Below, in pieces: positions 36,867-46,034 of a stretch of DNA of 64,000 bases. The DNA comes from Marinifilum fragile JCM 15579 (GTDB taxonomy: Bacteria > Bacteroidota > Bacteroidia > Bacteroidales > Marinifilaceae). The notes below the pieces were generated by a model. That model saw nothing but the letters and a program-made list of their open reading frames with translations. It was not told the DNA's origin and made no database searches. Both the position numbers and the translations under genes were made by a program. Position 1 is the stretch's first letter, and the number at the start of each line of letters is the position of its first letter. The stretch lies in NCBI RefSeq assembly GCF_001310955.1, contig NZ_BAZX01000006.1:62001-126000 (forward strand), given 5' to 3'.

Positions 36867-39302
36867 ATGAAAGTTTTAAAATTTGGAGGAAGCTCGGTAG
36901 CCAATGCAGAAAGCTGTAATAGGGTGAAAGAGATTGTTAAGAAGAATCAAAAAAGCTGTAAGCAAGTTGTAGTTGTGTCGGCTTTTGGAGGTGTTACTGA
37001 TGAATTGGAACGCTGTATTACTTTGGCAAGTAAAAGAGACAAGGAGTATAAAGAGGTTCTGGAGAGGTTAAAACAGAGACACCAAGATATGATTCAGAAG
37101 CTTGGATTAAGTGGCAATCTGAATGAAAAGATCAATGCAAAATTTGAAGAAATATCAGAGCTTTTACAAGGGGTTTATTTGTTGGAAGATATTTCGGAAA
37201 AAGTTCGTAGTGTTGTATTGGGTTCAGGGGAATTGTTGTCTTCGGCAATTCTATCGGAATTCTTTAAAAGTGATGGGCTGCAAACAGTGTATTTCGATTC
37301 CAGAGAATACATCAAAACACAAAATGGGAAAGGGGTTTATTTAAATGCTGAACAAACCAACCTAAATCTTGAATCAATAAAGAAAAAAGAATTTGAAGTT
37401 GCATTGTTTCCTGGATTTGTAGCTTCAGGAGCCAAAGGAGAGATGACGCTTCTGGGACGTGGAGGTTCTGATTATACCGCATCAATTTTGGCTGCTGGAT
37501 TGGGGTGTTCCGAATTGGAAATTTGGACAGATGTGAGCGGTATGTATACTGCTGATCCTCGATTTGTTTCCCAAGCTTTGCCTATCGAAAGAATGTCATT
37601 TCAAGAAGCTATCGAATTGTCGCACTTCGGAGCTAAAGTGATTTATCCTCCAACTTTAATTCCTGTAGTGCAAAATCAAATTGATGTAAGAATTAAAAAT
37701 ACTTTCGAACCCGATGATGAGGGAACTTTAATCAGCAAAACACCTGGAGAAGTTCGCTCGGTTGTTCGTGGTTTATCGTCGATTAACGATATTAATTTGT
37801 TTACGCTTTCGGGGAGCGGTGTCATGGGAATTAGCGGATTTGCTTCTCGATTTTTTACAAGTTTGGCGCAAAATGAGATTAATGTCGTGTTGATTACACA
37901 GGCATCGTCGGAACATAGTATCAGTGTAGGTATTCACAAAGATGATACAGAGTTGGCCATGGAAGCATTGTGCGAAGAATTCGAAATGGAAATCAGAATG
38001 AATCTGGTGAATGAACCATTGGTTGAAGAGAATCTATCCATTGTGGCCATTGTTGGCGAAGATATGGGATTCACTCCGGGTATTTCAGGCAAAGTGTTTA
38101 GCGTTCTTGGCAAGAATGGTGTTAATATTAGGGCAATGGCTCAAGGCGGAAATGAAATGAACCTTACATTCATGGTTCGTACCAAGGATATTAAAAAGGT
38201 GCTAAACGTAATACATGAAGAGTTTTTCGATACGACTTACAAAAAGGTGAACTTATACATTGCAGGAGTTGGGAATGTAGGTGGTAAGCTTCTTGAATTC
38301 ATTAAAAATCAATATAAACATCTTTTGGAAGAAAAAGGCTTGCAATTAATTGTTAGGGCAGTAACCAACAGTAGAAAAATGTTCTTTGCAGAAGATGAGA
38401 GTTTGCTTGAAAATTGGGAAGACAAATTGGATAAGTATGGTGTTCAGGCAGATTTACAGGAGTTTGTTCGCCTAATGGATCAATCGAACCTGAGAAATCG
38501 AATTTTTGTTGATATTACAGCTAGCGATAAGGTAAGCGAAGTGTATGAGCAGATATTGAATTCTACAGTTGCAATTGTGGCTTGTAATAAAATAGCGGCA
38601 TCTTCTAATTACGAGAACTATAGTAAAATAAAAGCTGCAGCTAAAAAGCACAATGTTGAATTCATGTTCGAAAGTAATGTTGGTGCAGGTTTACCAGTAA
38701 TCAGTACCATTAATAGTTTGGTAAACACAGGTGATGAAATTGTTGGGATTGATGCGGTCGTTTCAGGTAGCTTAAATTTTATCATGAATGAATTTAATAA
38801 AGGTTGTTCATTTGTGGAAGCTGTAAAAATGGCCATGGAGCAAGGATTTACTGAACCTGATCCTAAAATTGATTTGAGTGGAATGGATGTGTTGAGAAAA
38901 CTATTGATCTTATCACGAGAAGCAGGTTATCAATTGGAAGAAAATGAAGTGGAGCATCAACCAATGATTCCTGAATCATGCCTGCAAGGAAATTCTGCCG
39001 AAGAACTGTTAACGGCTTTGGAATCCAATAATGATTACTTTGAAGCTTGGAGAGAAGTAATGAAAGAGAAAAATGTTCGATTTAGATATATCGCTTCCTT
39101 TAAAGATGGAAAAGCAAATGTGAGTTTGAAGGAAGTAAGCCCTGATCATCCGTTTTACGATATTCATGGTAAGGATAATGTGATTTCGCTAAACACCAAA
39201 TGGTATGACGATCAGCCTTTAATTATTAAAGGAGCTGGTGCTGGAGCTGAGGTTACGGCATCGGGTATTTTTGGTGATATTATAAGAATTAGCAGAAATT
39301 AA
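36867..39302 (+). CDS. thrA: Bifunctional aspartokinase / homoserine dehydrogenase
   Basis: This 811-aa fusion opens with M-K-V-L-K-F-G-G-S-S-V-A-N, the aspartokinase signature, followed by L-G-R-G-G-S-D-Y-T-A, two ACT regulatory domains (about 310-450) and a homoserine dehydrogenase part (about 460-811; G-V-G-N-V-G-G-K-L-L-E, and G-A-G-L-P-V-I-S-T). It phosphorylates aspartate and later reduces aspartate semialdehyde to homoserine, the branch point to Thr, Met and Ile. ACT domains suggest feedback inhibition by threonine. First structural gene of thrABC, with 10 bp to thrB. Confidence 0.96.
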   Translation: MKVLKFGGSSVANAESCNRVKEIVKKNQKSCKQVVVVSAFGGVTDELERCITLASKRDKEYKEVLERLKQRHQDMIQKLGLSGNLNEKINAKFEEISELLQGVYLLEDISEKVRSVVLGSGELLSSAILSEFFKSDGLQTVYFDSREYIKTQNGKGVYLNAEQTNLNLESIKKKEFEVALFPGFVASGAKGEMTLLGRGGSDYTASILAAGLGCSELEIWTDVSGMYTADPRFVSQALPIERMSFQEAIELSHFGAKVIYPPTLIPVVQNQIDVRIKNTFEPDDEGTLISKTPGEVRSVVRGLSSINDINLFTLSGSGVMGISGFASRFFTSLAQNEINVVLITQASSEHSISVGIHKDDTELAMEALCEEFEMEIRMNLVNEPLVEENLSIVAIVGEDMGFTPGISGKVFSVLGKNGVNIRAMAQGGNEMNLTFMVRTKDIKKVLNVIHEEFFDTTYKKVNLYIAGVGNVGGKLLEFIKNQYKHLLEEKGLQLIVRAVTNSRKMFFAEDESLLENWEDKLDKYGVQADLQEFVRLMDQSNLRNRIFVDITASDKVSEVYEQILNSTVAIVACNKIAASSNYENYSKIKAAAKKHNVEFMFESNVGAGLPVISTINSLVNTGDEIVGIDAVVSGSLNFIMNEFNKGCSFVEAVKMAMEQGFTEPDPKIDLSGMDVLRKLLILSREAGYQLEENEVEHQPMIPESCLQGNSAEELLTALESNNDYFEAWREVMKEKNVRFRYIASFKDGKANVSLKEVSPDHPFYDIHGKDNVISLNTKWYDDQPLIIKGAGAGAEVTASGIFGDIIRISRN

Positions 39303-39312
39303 TTGAGGTAGA

Positions 39313-40296
39313 ATGGATCGTAAATCAGAAAACTATTGTATACAAGACAATAGTAAAAAAATGAATAAGATGTCAGAAGAAGTTAAAGTGTTTGCACCCG
39401 GAAGTGTTTCAAATGTAGGGTGTGGTTTCGATATATTGGGATTTGCCATTGATGGAGTTGGTGATGAAATGATTCTTAAAAAGAATGATGAAAATGAGAT
39501 CAGGATCAATCCTGTGAATGGATATGAGAGCTTGCCAACCGACCCAAAGAAAAATGTTGCAGGAGTAGCCATTCAAGCATTGTTGGATGATCTGGGAAGT
39601 GATCAGGGATTTGATGTTGAGATTGTAAAGAATATAAAACCTGGAAGTGGTATTGGTTCAAGTGCTGCAAGTGCTGCTGGAGCTGTTGTTGCGGCCAATG
39701 AATTATTGGGGAGACCCTATTCGAGAATGCAATTGGTAGATTTTGCCATGAAAGGTGAAGAGGTTGCTTCAGGAGATATTCATGCCGATAATGTTGCTCC
39801 AGCTACGTTGGGAGGTTTTTGTTTGATTCGAGGATATAACCCATTGGATGTTATTCATATTGAGCCACCAAAAGATCTATGGTGTGTGGTCATTCATCCG
39901 CAAATTGAAATTAAAACCAAAGAATCAAGAGAGCTTCTTTCTCCTGAAATCCCTCTGAAAAAGGCCATTCGTCAGTGGGGAAATGTTGCAGGTTTGATGT
40001 CTGGCCTTTATACTTCAAATTATGAGCTAATAGGTCGATCACTGGAAGATCATATTATTGAACCACAAAGAAAAGTTTTGATTCCTGAGTTTGATGAACT
40101 GAAACTATCGGTGATGGAAGCAGGAGCTTTAGGTTGTAGTATTTCTGGTTCGGGACCATCGGTATTTGCATTGGCAAATGGAAGAGAAACAGCAGATGTA
40201 ATTGCTGGTGCTATGGATACTGTATTCAGAAGAACAGAATTGGACTATAAGATTTATGTGTCGAAAGTGAGTGAGGGAGGAGTTAAAATCTTATAA
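39313..40296 (+). CDS. thrB: Homoserine kinase
   Basis: This GHMP-fold kinase has V-F-A-P-G-S-V-S-N-V-G-C-G-F-D near the start, the ATP-binding P-G-S-G-I-G-S-S-A-A-S-A-A, and a late G-C-S-I-S-G-S-G-P-S-V-F-A. It phosphorylates homoserine to O-phosphohomoserine for ThrC. The start at 39313 has a GAGG upstream; the ATG at 39361 (M-N-K-M-S-E-E) would match the family's usual N-terminus better, so 16 residues may be extra. Genes thrA, thrB and thrC are 10-15 bp apart. Confidence 0.95.
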   Translation: MDRKSENYCIQDNSKKMNKMSEEVKVFAPGSVSNVGCGFDILGFAIDGVGDEMILKKNDENEIRINPVNGYESLPTDPKKNVAGVAIQALLDDLGSDQGFDVEIVKNIKPGSGIGSSAASAAGAVVAANELLGRPYSRMQLVDFAMKGEEVASGDIHADNVAPATLGGFCLIRGYNPLDVIHIEPPKDLWCVVIHPQIEIKTKESRELLSPEIPLKKAIRQWGNVAGLMSGLYTSNYELIGRSLEDHIIEPQRKVLIPEFDELKLSVMEAGALGCSISGSGPSVFALANGRETADVIAGAMDTVFRRTELDYKIYVSKVSEGGVKIL

Positions 40297-40311
40297 CCAG
40301 AAAAACATTGA

Positions 40312-41610
40312 ATGATAATGAAGTATTTCAGTACCAATAATAAAGAACTGCGTTACAGTTTTAAAGAGGCTGTTGTAAAAGGATTAGCTCCCGATAAAGG
40401 ATTGTTTTTCCCTGTTAATATTCCAAAACTGAGCGATCAGTTTTTTAATGAATTACCTAATAAAAGTCTTGCAGAAATAGGATTTGAAGTGGCCAAACAT
40501 TTTGTAGGGGAAGACATCAAAGAAAAGGAACTCAAAAATATTTGCGAAGAAGTATTCAATTTTCCGATTCCTTTGGTTAAGGTAGAAGAAGGAGTGTATG
40601 GCTTAGAGTTATTTCATGGTCCAACTTGTGCATTTAAGGATGTAGGAGCACGATTCATGAGTCGTTGCCTTAGCGCTTTTGCAAAGGAGAGTAAAAGAGA
40701 GCTAACCATACTGGTTGCAACTTCAGGTGATACAGGAAGTGCTGTTGCCAATGGATTTTTGGGAGTTGAGGGAGTGAATGTGATTATTCTTTATCCAAAA
40801 GGGAAGGTGAGTCACATTCAAGAGCAGCAGCTTACCACCATGGGGCAAAATATTACAGCTCTTGAAGTGGAAGGAACATTCGACGATTGTCAGGCTTTGG
40901 TTAAGGATGCTTTCGCAGATGACGAGTTGAATACAAAATACAAGCTAACCTCTGCCAATTCTATTAACATTGCACGTTTGTTGCCTCAGAGTTTCTATTA
41001 TTTCTATGCGTGGGCTCAATTGCAAGAAAAAAATAAGGAAGTAATTGTTTCAGTGCCTAGTGGAAATTACGGCAACCTAACAGGAGGATTGCTGGCAAAA
41101 CAAATGGGATTACCAATTCATAAATTTGTTGCAGCTGCAAATAGAAACAAGATTGTGCCAGACTATTTGGATAGTGGAAAATATCAGCCAAAACCATCGG
41201 TTCAAACCATTTCTAATGCCATGGATGTTGGAGCTCCTAGTAACTTTTCGCGTATGATGGAAATTTACAAAGAGAATTACTCTGATGTAATTAAAGATAT
41301 AAATGGAGCATGGTATTCCGATGATGAAACCAAAGCTGTTATGAAAGAAGTTTATGAGCGTGAGTCGTATATTTTAGATCCTCATGGTGCCGTTGGCTAT
41401 ATGGGACTTAACAAATACCTTAATAGAGAAAAACAAGTTGGGATATTTTTAGAAACCGCACATCCTGCTAAGTTTAAAGACATTGTTGAGAAAGTAATCG
41501 AAAAAGAGGTGGAAATACCCAATTATTTGCAAGAATGTTTAAAAAAAGAAAAAAAATGTGTTGTTATCGGAAAAGAATATCAGGTGTTTAAAAATTATCT
41601 ATTGAGATAA
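40312..41610 (+). CDS. thrC: Threonine synthase
   Basis: This 432-aa PLP enzyme has the N-terminal S-T-N-N-K-E-L-R-Y-S-F typical of ThrC, the PLP-lysine region F-H-G-P-T-C-A-F-K-D-V-G-A-R, and the phosphate-binding S-G-D-T-G-S-A-V. It converts O-phosphohomoserine to threonine. Starts at 40312 or 40318 (M-K-Y-F-S-T) are both possible. It is the last gene of the operon and is followed by a clear terminator. Confidence 0.95.
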   Translation: MIMKYFSTNNKELRYSFKEAVVKGLAPDKGLFFPVNIPKLSDQFFNELPNKSLAEIGFEVAKHFVGEDIKEKELKNICEEVFNFPIPLVKVEEGVYGLELFHGPTCAFKDVGARFMSRCLSAFAKESKRELTILVATSGDTGSAVANGFLGVEGVNVIILYPKGKVSHIQEQQLTTMGQNITALEVEGTFDDCQALVKDAFADDELNTKYKLTSANSINIARLLPQSFYYFYAWAQLQEKNKEVIVSVPSGNYGNLTGGLLAKQMGLPIHKFVAAANRNKIVPDYLDSGKYQPKPSVQTISNAMDVGAPSNFSRMMEIYKENYSDVIKDINGAWYSDDETKAVMKEVYERESYILDPHGAVGYMGLNKYLNREKQVGIFLETAHPAKFKDIVEKVIEKEVEIPNYLQECLKKEKKCVVIGKEYQVFKNYLLR

Positions 41611-41624
41611 AAATTGATCAGATT

Positions 41625-41652
41625 AAACCAGGCCAAAAGGCTTGGTTTTTTT
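41625..41652 (+). terminator. Intrinsic terminator of thrABC
   Basis: AAACCAGGCC / GGCTTGGTTT stem with a 4-nt loop and a run of T, 15 bp after the thrC stop. Confidence 0.88.
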
Positions 41653-41963
41653 GTGAGTTTAAATAGCTTGGGAATTAAGTGTTTAAAGTGTTGAGGAAAA
41701 TATTAAGAGATTGTGAATTTATCTTATCTTTCAGAAGATAAAGGCTTAAGGAAAGGTGTGTTGTAGGGTTTGTTTAAATGTTTGATTTTTATAAAGGCTT
41801 TTCGTAAATAGAATTTGGTTAAATTAAAATCTAGGCTAAATAGTTTTATGATTTAATAATAGATGCTGTATATGTTATATTCAGTACGATTTAAAAATTA
41901 TTGTTTGTTTATTATGTTTTGATTTTAAAAAGATGAATTTTCTTATTTTTTCCTAACTGAAAT
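41653..41963. other. Spacer upstream of the HU gene
   Basis: AT-rich and without a gene, repeat or RNA that I can recognise; its right end passes into the HU promoter. Confidence 0.5.
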
Positions 41964-41993
41964 TTGCAAACGTCCAGAAATCCTTTATATTTG
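41964..41993 (+). promoter_or_regulatory. Promoter of the HU gene
   Basis: TTG (41964-41966), exactly 19 bp, then TATATTTG (41986-41993): a full match to the Bacteroidota TTG-N19-TAnnTTTG promoter, about 50 bp before the HU start codon. Confidence 0.8.
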
Positions 41994-42044
41994 TATAGAA
42001 ATCAAATTTAAAAGCATTTTTTAACCCTAAAATTTTATAAAGTT

Positions 42045-42317
42045 ATGAACAAAGCTCAATTAATTGATGCAATTGCTAGCAAGGCTGGTTTAACTAAAGC
42101 GGATTCTAAAAAAGCATTAGACGCTTTCATTGAAACTACTACTGAAGCATTAAAAGGTGATGATAGAGTAGCTCTTGTTGGATTCGGTTCATTCTCTGTA
42201 TCTAAGCGTGACGCTAGAACTGGTAGAAACCCACAAACTGGTAAGCCAATCAATATCCCTGCAAAAAAGGTTATTAAATTTAAGGCTGGTTCAGAATTAG
42301 CAGACTCAGTACAATAA
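42045..42317 (+). CDS. HU-family histone-like DNA-binding protein
   Basis: This 90-aa protein is a full HU/IHF-family member: [11 protein letters not shown] at the N-terminus, V-G-F-G-S-F-S-V in the middle, and the DNA-arm sequence [21 protein letters not shown]. It binds and bends DNA in the nucleoid as a dimer. It is transcribed alone, with the consensus promoter upstream and a terminator after it, and its codons are those of a highly expressed gene. Confidence 0.96.
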   Translation: MNKAQLIDAIASKAGLTKADSKKALDAFIETTTEALKGDDRVALVGFGSFSVSKRDARTGRNPQTGKPINIPAKKVIKFKAGSELADSVQ

Positions 42318-42341
42318 ATATATTGTAAGTCATAAGAAATT

Positions 42342-42369
42342 AGGGGGGTAGAAAATACCTCCTTTTTTT
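42342..42369 (+). terminator. Intrinsic terminator of the HU gene
   Basis: AGGGGGGTA / TACCTCCT stem with a GAAAA loop and seven T. Confidence 0.82.
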
Positions 42370-42387
42370 ATACCACAAATTTTAAAG

Positions 42388-43044
42388 ATGGAAAAAGATT
42401 TACTAGTCAGATCTATTCAATTTCTGGAAGAATTTGCAACAGAAAAACGTAAAAATCTGATAAATGAAAATGTGGACAACCGCACAAGGTATATTACTGT
42501 GGCACTGGAAAATATTTTTCAACCGCAAAATGCCAGTGCTGTAATTCGATCATGTGATTGTTTTGGCATTCAGGATTTGCATGTAATAGAAAATTCAAAC
42601 GAATATAACATAAATCCAGATGTTGTTATGGGAGCTTCAAAATGGGTGGACTTGTATCGGTACAACAAAAACAAGGACAATACGCTTGATACCATAAAAT
42701 CGTTGAAAGAGAAAGGTTATAGAATTGTTGCCACTACACCTCACACTAAGGATGTTCTTTTGCCAGATTTTGATTTGTCAAAGGGTAAATCAGTATTTTT
42801 CTTTGGAACAGAACTTACTGGTTTGTCGGATGTGGTTATGGATCACGCTGATGAGTTTGTTAAAATTCCAATGTATGGTTTTACCGAGAGTTTTAATATT
42901 TCTGTTTCAGCGGCACTTGTGTTAAATCATTTGGCGACGGAAGTGCGCAGAACTAAGGTAAATTGGCAGTTATCTGAACAAGAAAAATTAGAGCTTAAGT
43001 TGGATTGGCTAAAAAATCAGTTAGAAGAGGAGATAAACTGTTAG
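42388..43044 (+). CDS. SpoU/TrmH-family RNA 2'-O-methyltransferase
   Basis: This 218-aa SPOUT protein has the three family motifs: N-A-S-A-V-I-R-S-C-D (motif 1), F-F-G-T-E-L-T-G-L-S (motif 2) and I-P-M-Y-G-F-T-E-S-F-N-I-S-V-S-A-A (motif 3, the knot). This arrangement is closest to TrmH, which methylates the 2'-OH of G18 in tRNA using S-adenosylmethionine, as a cytoplasmic dimer. The C-terminal tail is rich in charged residues, as in TrmH. The tRNA rather than rRNA target is a family-based choice. Confidence 0.88.
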   Translation: MEKDLLVRSIQFLEEFATEKRKNLINENVDNRTRYITVALENIFQPQNASAVIRSCDCFGIQDLHVIENSNEYNINPDVVMGASKWVDLYRYNKNKDNTLDTIKSLKEKGYRIVATTPHTKDVLLPDFDLSKGKSVFFFGTELTGLSDVVMDHADEFVKIPMYGFTESFNISVSAALVLNHLATEVRRTKVNWQLSEQEKLELKLDWLKNQLEEEINC

Positions 43045-43242
43045 AAGAGCAATTCAGACGTTGGGGAATCGACTGAAAATGATAATAATTAAAAGACTCT
43101 AAAAGCTGTGTATTTAGACCATTAATATTTTCATCAAATATTTCGGAAATGGTAAAAAGATTATTATTTTTGATGAAGACATTATAAGAGTAGATAAATA
43201 AAATTTATTCGCTAATTCCTGATATTTAAATAATACCACTAT

Positions 43243-43950
43243 ATGAATTGTGTTGTAATTGACGATGATAAGCTTTCTAGAAAAGTTGTTGAGAGTTATA
43301 TTGAGAGAACCGATTTCCTAACATTTGGAGCATCCTACCCAAGTGCAATTGATGCCATTAACAATATTAAGAAGAATGAGCCGGTAGACTTAATCTTTTT
43401 GGATATTGAAATGCCGGAAATGAGTGGAATGGAATTTTTAAACAGCCTTATCACAACTCCTCAAATTATTATTATTTCTTCCAAAGAGCAATATGCTCTT
43501 GAAGCTTTTGAGTATGATGTAACGGACTATTTATTAAAACCTATTAGTTACAGTAGATTTTTTAAAGCAGTTAGCAAGGCTCATAAACGATATAAAAATA
43601 GCGAAGGATTCATTCAAGATAAGAATGAAATCTTTATTAAGAGCAACTCATCTCTTGTTCGTTTAAATTACGATGACATTCTTTGGATTGAAGCATTGGA
43701 GAATTATGTTGTGGTGAATACCTATCAGGAAAAGTATACCATTCATTTTACAATGAAGGCTATTGAAGAAAAAATGCCAGCGGCACGTTTCTCAAGAATA
43801 CATCGTTCTTACATTGTAAATCTAAGTAAGATTGAAATGATTGAGGATAATTCAGTAATAATAAATACTGATGGAGGACCAAAATCAATTCCAATTGGAA
43901 AATCGTACCGTGATAAATTAATGGGTGATATTAATTTAATGACTCGATAG
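43243..43950 (+). CDS. LytTR-type response regulator
   Basis: This 235-aa protein has a receiver domain (about 1-120) with the phosphoacceptor in L-I-F-L-D-I-E-M-P-E-M-S-G, conserved Lys in Y-L-L-K-P-I, and a LytTR DNA-binding domain (about 135-235; I-E-A-L-E-N-Y-V-V-V, and F-S-R-I-H-R-S-Y-I-V-N-L). A partner histidine kinase is not adjacent, so its signal is unknown. A TATTTTTG -7-like element lies at 43165-43172. Confidence 0.92.
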   Translation: MNCVVIDDDKLSRKVVESYIERTDFLTFGASYPSAIDAINNIKKNEPVDLIFLDIEMPEMSGMEFLNSLITTPQIIIISSKEQYALEAFEYDVTDYLLKPISYSRFFKAVSKAHKRYKNSEGFIQDKNEIFIKSNSSLVRLNYDDILWIEALENYVVVNTYQEKYTIHFTMKAIEEKMPAARFSRIHRSYIVNLSKIEMIEDNSVIINTDGGPKSIPIGKSYRDKLMGDINLMTR

Positions 43951-44002
43951 TTTTCTTTATAGCAGGATTTTTTTGAATTTTGTATTCAATAAAATTCTGT
44001 AT

Positions 44003-45196
44003 ATGATTACCAATAGACAATTATTTCTACAACACGTAGCTACAACTTCTGATTTTCCAATCGCATTGGAGATAGAAAGAGCAGAAGGTATATATATGTA
44101 CGACCCGAGCGGGAAACCATATTTGGATCTCGTTTCGGGCGTTTCTGTTAGTAACCTGGGGCATGGACATCCAAAGGTAAAACAAGCCATAAAGGATCAA
44201 GTAGATAAATACATGCATTTGATGGTGTATGGAGAATTTATCGAAACGCCGCAGGTGCAACTTGCCAAATTGCTATCCGATAATCTTCCGGAAAGCTTAA
44301 ATTCAGTTTATTTCGTGAACTCAGGAAGTGAAGCGAATGAAGGAGCACTTAAATTAGCAAAAAGATATACTGGAAGATCCGAAATTATTCACTTTACAAG
44401 AGCATATCATGGAAGTACACACGGAGCATTAAGTGTGCTTTGCGATGAGGAAATGAAAAATTCATTCCGTCCATTGCTTCCTGATGTAAGAATGATTGAG
44501 TTCGGAAATGAAGGCGATTTGGAACAAATCACGGAGAAGACTGCTTGTGTAATTCTGGAACCAATTCAATCGGAAGGCGGAATGATTATTCCTTCGAAAG
44601 AATACATTCAGACTTTAAGAGCGCGTTGCACTGAGAAAGGAGCTTTGTTGATTTTTGATGAGGTACAAATGGGGTTCGGAAGAACTGGAAAACTATTTGC
44701 ATTCGAACATTTCGATGTTGTGCCTGATATTTTGTGCTTGGCAAAAGCAATGGGTGGAGGAATGCCAGTTGGTGCCTTTATTTCGGACAAGAAAATTTTG
44801 GATTCATTCAAAACCAATCCAATGCTAGGACATATCACAACTTTTGGAGGTCATCCGGTTTGTTGTGCAGCAGCCAAAGCTTCATTAGAGGTTCTTTTGG
44901 AAGAAAATATTGTTGAAGATGTTCAACGTAAAGGAGAGCTGTTTGTTGAACTTTTAAAAGATCATCCGTTGGTGAAAGGATTTCGTCAACTGGGACTTTT
45001 TGTTGCAGTTGTTGTGGAGTCGAAAGAAATCATGTTGAAGATCATGAAAGAAGCACATGAACTAGGTGTGGTGATGGATGCTTTCCTTTTTTGTGATAAT
45101 GCTTACCGCATTGCACCTCCATTAAATATTACCGATGAGGAAATTCGACACGCTTCTGATCTTCTGATTCAGGCAATGGATAAAGTAAATAAATAA
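44003..45196 (+). CDS. Class III PLP-dependent aminotransferase (acetylornithine/omega-aminotransferase type)
   Basis: The start at 44003 (M-I-T-N-R-Q-L-F-L-Q-H) fits the family; the frame opens earlier at 43973 but the extra residues look random. The 397-aa protein has V-S-G-V-S-V-S-N-L-G-H-G-H-P, V-N-S-G-S-E-A-N-E, F-D-E-V-Q-M-G-F-G-R-T-G, and the PLP Lys in C-L-A-K-A-M-G-G-G-M-P-V-G-A. It transfers an omega-amino group between an amine donor and an oxo acid. Whether it acts in arginine synthesis is not shown; no arg genes are nearby. Its stop is 2 bp from the next start, so the two are translated together. Confidence 0.9.
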   Translation: MITNRQLFLQHVATTSDFPIALEIERAEGIYMYDPSGKPYLDLVSGVSVSNLGHGHPKVKQAIKDQVDKYMHLMVYGEFIETPQVQLAKLLSDNLPESLNSVYFVNSGSEANEGALKLAKRYTGRSEIIHFTRAYHGSTHGALSVLCDEEMKNSFRPLLPDVRMIEFGNEGDLEQITEKTACVILEPIQSEGGMIIPSKEYIQTLRARCTEKGALLIFDEVQMGFGRTGKLFAFEHFDVVPDILCLAKAMGGGMPVGAFISDKKILDSFKTNPMLGHITTFGGHPVCCAAAKASLEVLLEENIVEDVQRKGELFVELLKDHPLVKGFRQLGLFVAVVVESKEIMLKIMKEAHELGVVMDAFLFCDNAYRIAPPLNITDEEIRHASDLLIQAMDKVNK

Positions 45197-45198
45197 GC

Positions 45199-45996
45199 AT
45201 GAGGTTTATTGGTGTTGTAATAATTCTATTGTGCATGGTCTTTGGTGCCAATGCGCAATTATCGGAAGTAGAGAATGAAATTGCAGGTGATTTTGAACAA
45301 TTGGTTCAAGCTGACAAAGATTCGTTAAAACTTGTAATCTGTAAGAAAATTGAAGATTCATTTCAACGGGTTTTGCTTCAAAAGGAGAGTTTCGATTATT
45401 CTTTTTCTAAACTCAATCGAATGGGAAAAATTACATCACCAGATCTTAGATTTAGAATTTACAATTGGAACTGTGTGCTCTCTGATGGAAGCTATAAGTA
45501 TTTTGGAATACTTCAATACAAGGAGAAATCTAAAGTGAAGGTGAAACTTCTTTCTGATAAAATTGATGCAGATATGTTTTCAAGATATCAACCAGAAAAT
45601 TGGCCTGGAGCGTTATATTATAAGATTATTCCATTCAAATCGAAAGGTAGTGCAAGCTATTTGCTATTGGGATGGGATGGAAACAATGTTTCAACCAATA
45701 AGAAAGTGATAGAGGTGCTAAGTTTTGAAAAGACAGGGATAGAGTTCGGAAAACCTGTGATTTCTTGGAGGGGAAAACATCTGAATCGTGTGGTTTTTGA
45801 ATATGCAAAGCAAGCACGAATGAGTATCAATTATCAGGAAAAAGAAAAGAGGTTGGTGTTCGATCATTTGTCGCCTTCCAAGCCTCAATTCGCAAACCAA
45901 TTTGAATATTATGGTCCTGATTTTACCCATGATGCTTTGCAATTGAAGAAGGGAATTTGGGTTTTACAGGAGGATGTAGATGTTAGAAACAAGTAA
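45199..45996 (+). CDS. Secreted protein of unknown function
   Basis: The 265-aa protein has a signal peptide (cleavage near G-A-N-A-Q) and no membrane segments. The mature domain is beta-rich, with W-N-C-V-L-S-D-G-S-Y-K-Y-F-G, Y-K-I-I-P-F-K-S, Y-L-L-L-G-W-D-G-N and a late P-S-K-P-Q-F-A-N-Q-F-E-Y-Y-G-P-D-F. I do not recognise a family with an assigned function. It is translationally coupled to the aminotransferase and precedes the M49 peptidase by 38 bp. Confidence 0.8.
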   Translation: MRFIGVVIILLCMVFGANAQLSEVENEIAGDFEQLVQADKDSLKLVICKKIEDSFQRVLLQKESFDYSFSKLNRMGKITSPDLRFRIYNWNCVLSDGSYKYFGILQYKEKSKVKVKLLSDKIDADMFSRYQPENWPGALYYKIIPFKSKGSASYLLLGWDGNNVSTNKKVIEVLSFEKTGIEFGKPVISWRGKHLNRVVFEYAKQARMSINYQEKEKRLVFDHLSPSKPQFANQFEYYGPDFTHDALQLKKGIWVLQEDVDVRNK

Positions 45997-46034
45997 TATC
46001 AATAAGAAAATCTGTTTATAAAAAGGTATAATTT